From contig JAGRPL010000004.1 of NCBI GenBank assembly GCA_019449595.1, positions 992,001 through 1,056,000 of the forward strand: a DNA stretch of 64,000 bases, written 5' to 3'. Below, piece by piece: positions 63,531 to 64,000 of the stretch (positions within the stretch are counted from its first letter, which is position 1; each line of letters starts with the position of its first letter). Origin of the DNA: Rhodoferax sp. Its GTDB lineage: Bacteria > Pseudomonadota > Gammaproteobacteria > Burkholderiales > Burkholderiaceae_C. A program made the position numbers and the translations under genes. The notes beneath the pieces were generated by a model. It was not told where the DNA came from. It saw only the letters and a program-made list of their open reading frames with translations, and searched no databases.

Positions 63531-64000
63531 TCACAGCGGTTGCACGCGCCCCATGTCCGGGCGTTCCAGCCAGGCGGCAAACTCGTCGGCCAGTTGGGTG
63601 CTGGCGCTGCAGGCCGCTGTCCAGGCCTTGACGCGGCCTGCCAGATCGTTGCCGTAGTGGGTAAAGTCGGTACGGTCGGGCAGCTTGCCGTTGGGCAGGG
63701 TCTTGACCCACTCGGGGTTGGGCGCCAGCAGCACCATGGTGTCCAGGTGGTGGGTGGCGCGGTGGCGCCAGGCGAGGTGCTTGTCCAGCCAGCCGGGCAC
63801 CACCGCTTTCTGGAAGTGGGGGTATAAAACCAGGCGTTTTTGGTCTGAAGACACCGTATTTTCTGCGTCGACAGCTATTGATTTGATAGCAGTCGCGGGA
63901 CGCTTCTGGTAGTTCAGGTGCAGGTGGTAGTCGGTGATGCCGCCATCCCAGTAGGCGCCGCGCGGGGCGCCGGGGATGTGGTGGACGGCCTGCAGCACAA
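63531..64000 (-). CDS. Patatin-like phospholipase, C-terminal part (cut by window end)
   Basis: The visible 155+ residues contain PRGAYWDGGITDYHLHL, the patatin D-G-G motif carrying the catalytic Asp. They end in VKAWTAACSASTQLADEFAA and the ERPDMGRVQPL tail. The N-terminal part with GxSxG lies beyond position 64000. A dispersed-repeat copy is read through just after the DGG motif. The call rests on the DGG context and is therefore moderate. Confidence 0.65.
   Translation of the reverse strand, partial: VLQAVHHIPGAPRGAYWDGGITDYHLHLNYQKRPATAIKSIAVDAENTVSSDQKRLVLYPHFQKAVVPGWLDKHLAWRHRATHHLDTMVLLAPNPEWVKTLPNGKLPDRTDFTHYGNDLAGRVKAWTAACSASTQLADEFAAWLERPDMGRVQPL
63834..63892 (+). repeat. Dispersed ~60-nt repeat, copy G (inside the patatin-like gene)
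   Basis: GCGTTTTTGGTCTGAAGACA, then TATTTTCTGCGTCGACAGCT, then ATTGATTTGATAGCAG. It is antisense to the gene and open in its reading frame. Confidence 0.75.

Overview
The window is high-GC, densely packed bacterial chromosome with betaproteobacterial gene orders: rimP-nusA-infB-rbfA-truB-typA, guaB-guaA, smpB diverging from ratA-rnfH, and holB-tmk-mltG. Protein style and a dispersed repeat family suggest Comamonadaceae (Rhodoferax/Polaromonas/Acidovorax-like). That placement is inference; no rRNA or tRNA was found to test it.

Layout. 1-2.8 kb: one end of a lower-GC genomic island (hypothetical gene, AlpA-like regulator, P4-type integrase). 2.9-6.2 kb: the AmrS/AmrA/AmrB (AmmeMemoRadiSam) triad and a PyrR-like phosphoribosyltransferase. 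6.2-10.9 kb: SPFH/NfeD membrane pair, a biodegradative-type basic amino acid decarboxylase, fabI. 10.9-16.4 kb: a YejABEF-type peptide ABC importer. 16.4-24.8 kb: the transcription/translation operon rimP to typA. 24.8-29.1 kb: DMT transporter, HIBCH-like hydrolase, ECF sigma/anti-sigma/lipoprotein set, smpB. 29.2-33.8 kb: ratA-rnfH, a DUF4124 protein, guaB-guaA.

33.9-46.5 kb is the most interesting part: a compact 13-gene, one-strand respiratory cluster. It encodes a CuA subunit and a heme-copper subunit whose active-site Tyr position is Gln, as expected for an sNOR-type nitric oxide reductase; a heme O synthase homologue; a SCO copper chaperone; two unusual cytochrome b fusions (one to a 2Fe-2S/FAD/NAD reductase, one to two 4Fe-4S clusters plus an MvhD-like domain); a second, divergent heme-copper subunit; a CtaA-like protein; and a Dnr-like Crp/Fnr regulator. 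A FNR/Dnr-like box lies at -41.5 from a predicted start upstream of the first gene. I read it as an NO-responsive electron-transfer and NO-reduction module, parts of which I do not recognise from characterised systems.

46.5-52.4 kb holds a TadA/haloalkane-dehalogenase fusion, a receiver-GGDEF-EAL protein, an LD-carboxypeptidase and a cyclase-FHA protein. At 52,385 lies a dif-like XerCD site, followed by a 1.45-kb element bounded by a second half-site and carrying a XafT/VC1465-like gene: a very small candidate integrative mobile element exploiting Xer (IMEX). Genes are mostly + strand before this point and mostly - strand after it, as expected at a replication terminus. 53.9-64 kb holds ankyrin, tatD, pilZ, holB, tmk, mltG, ygfZ, hydrolases, an iron-type alcohol dehydrogenase and a patatin-like gene cut by the window end.

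Across the window at least seven copies of a ~60-nt repeat (ending in a GCTAT...ATAGC hairpin) sit between genes and also in frame inside five coding regions.
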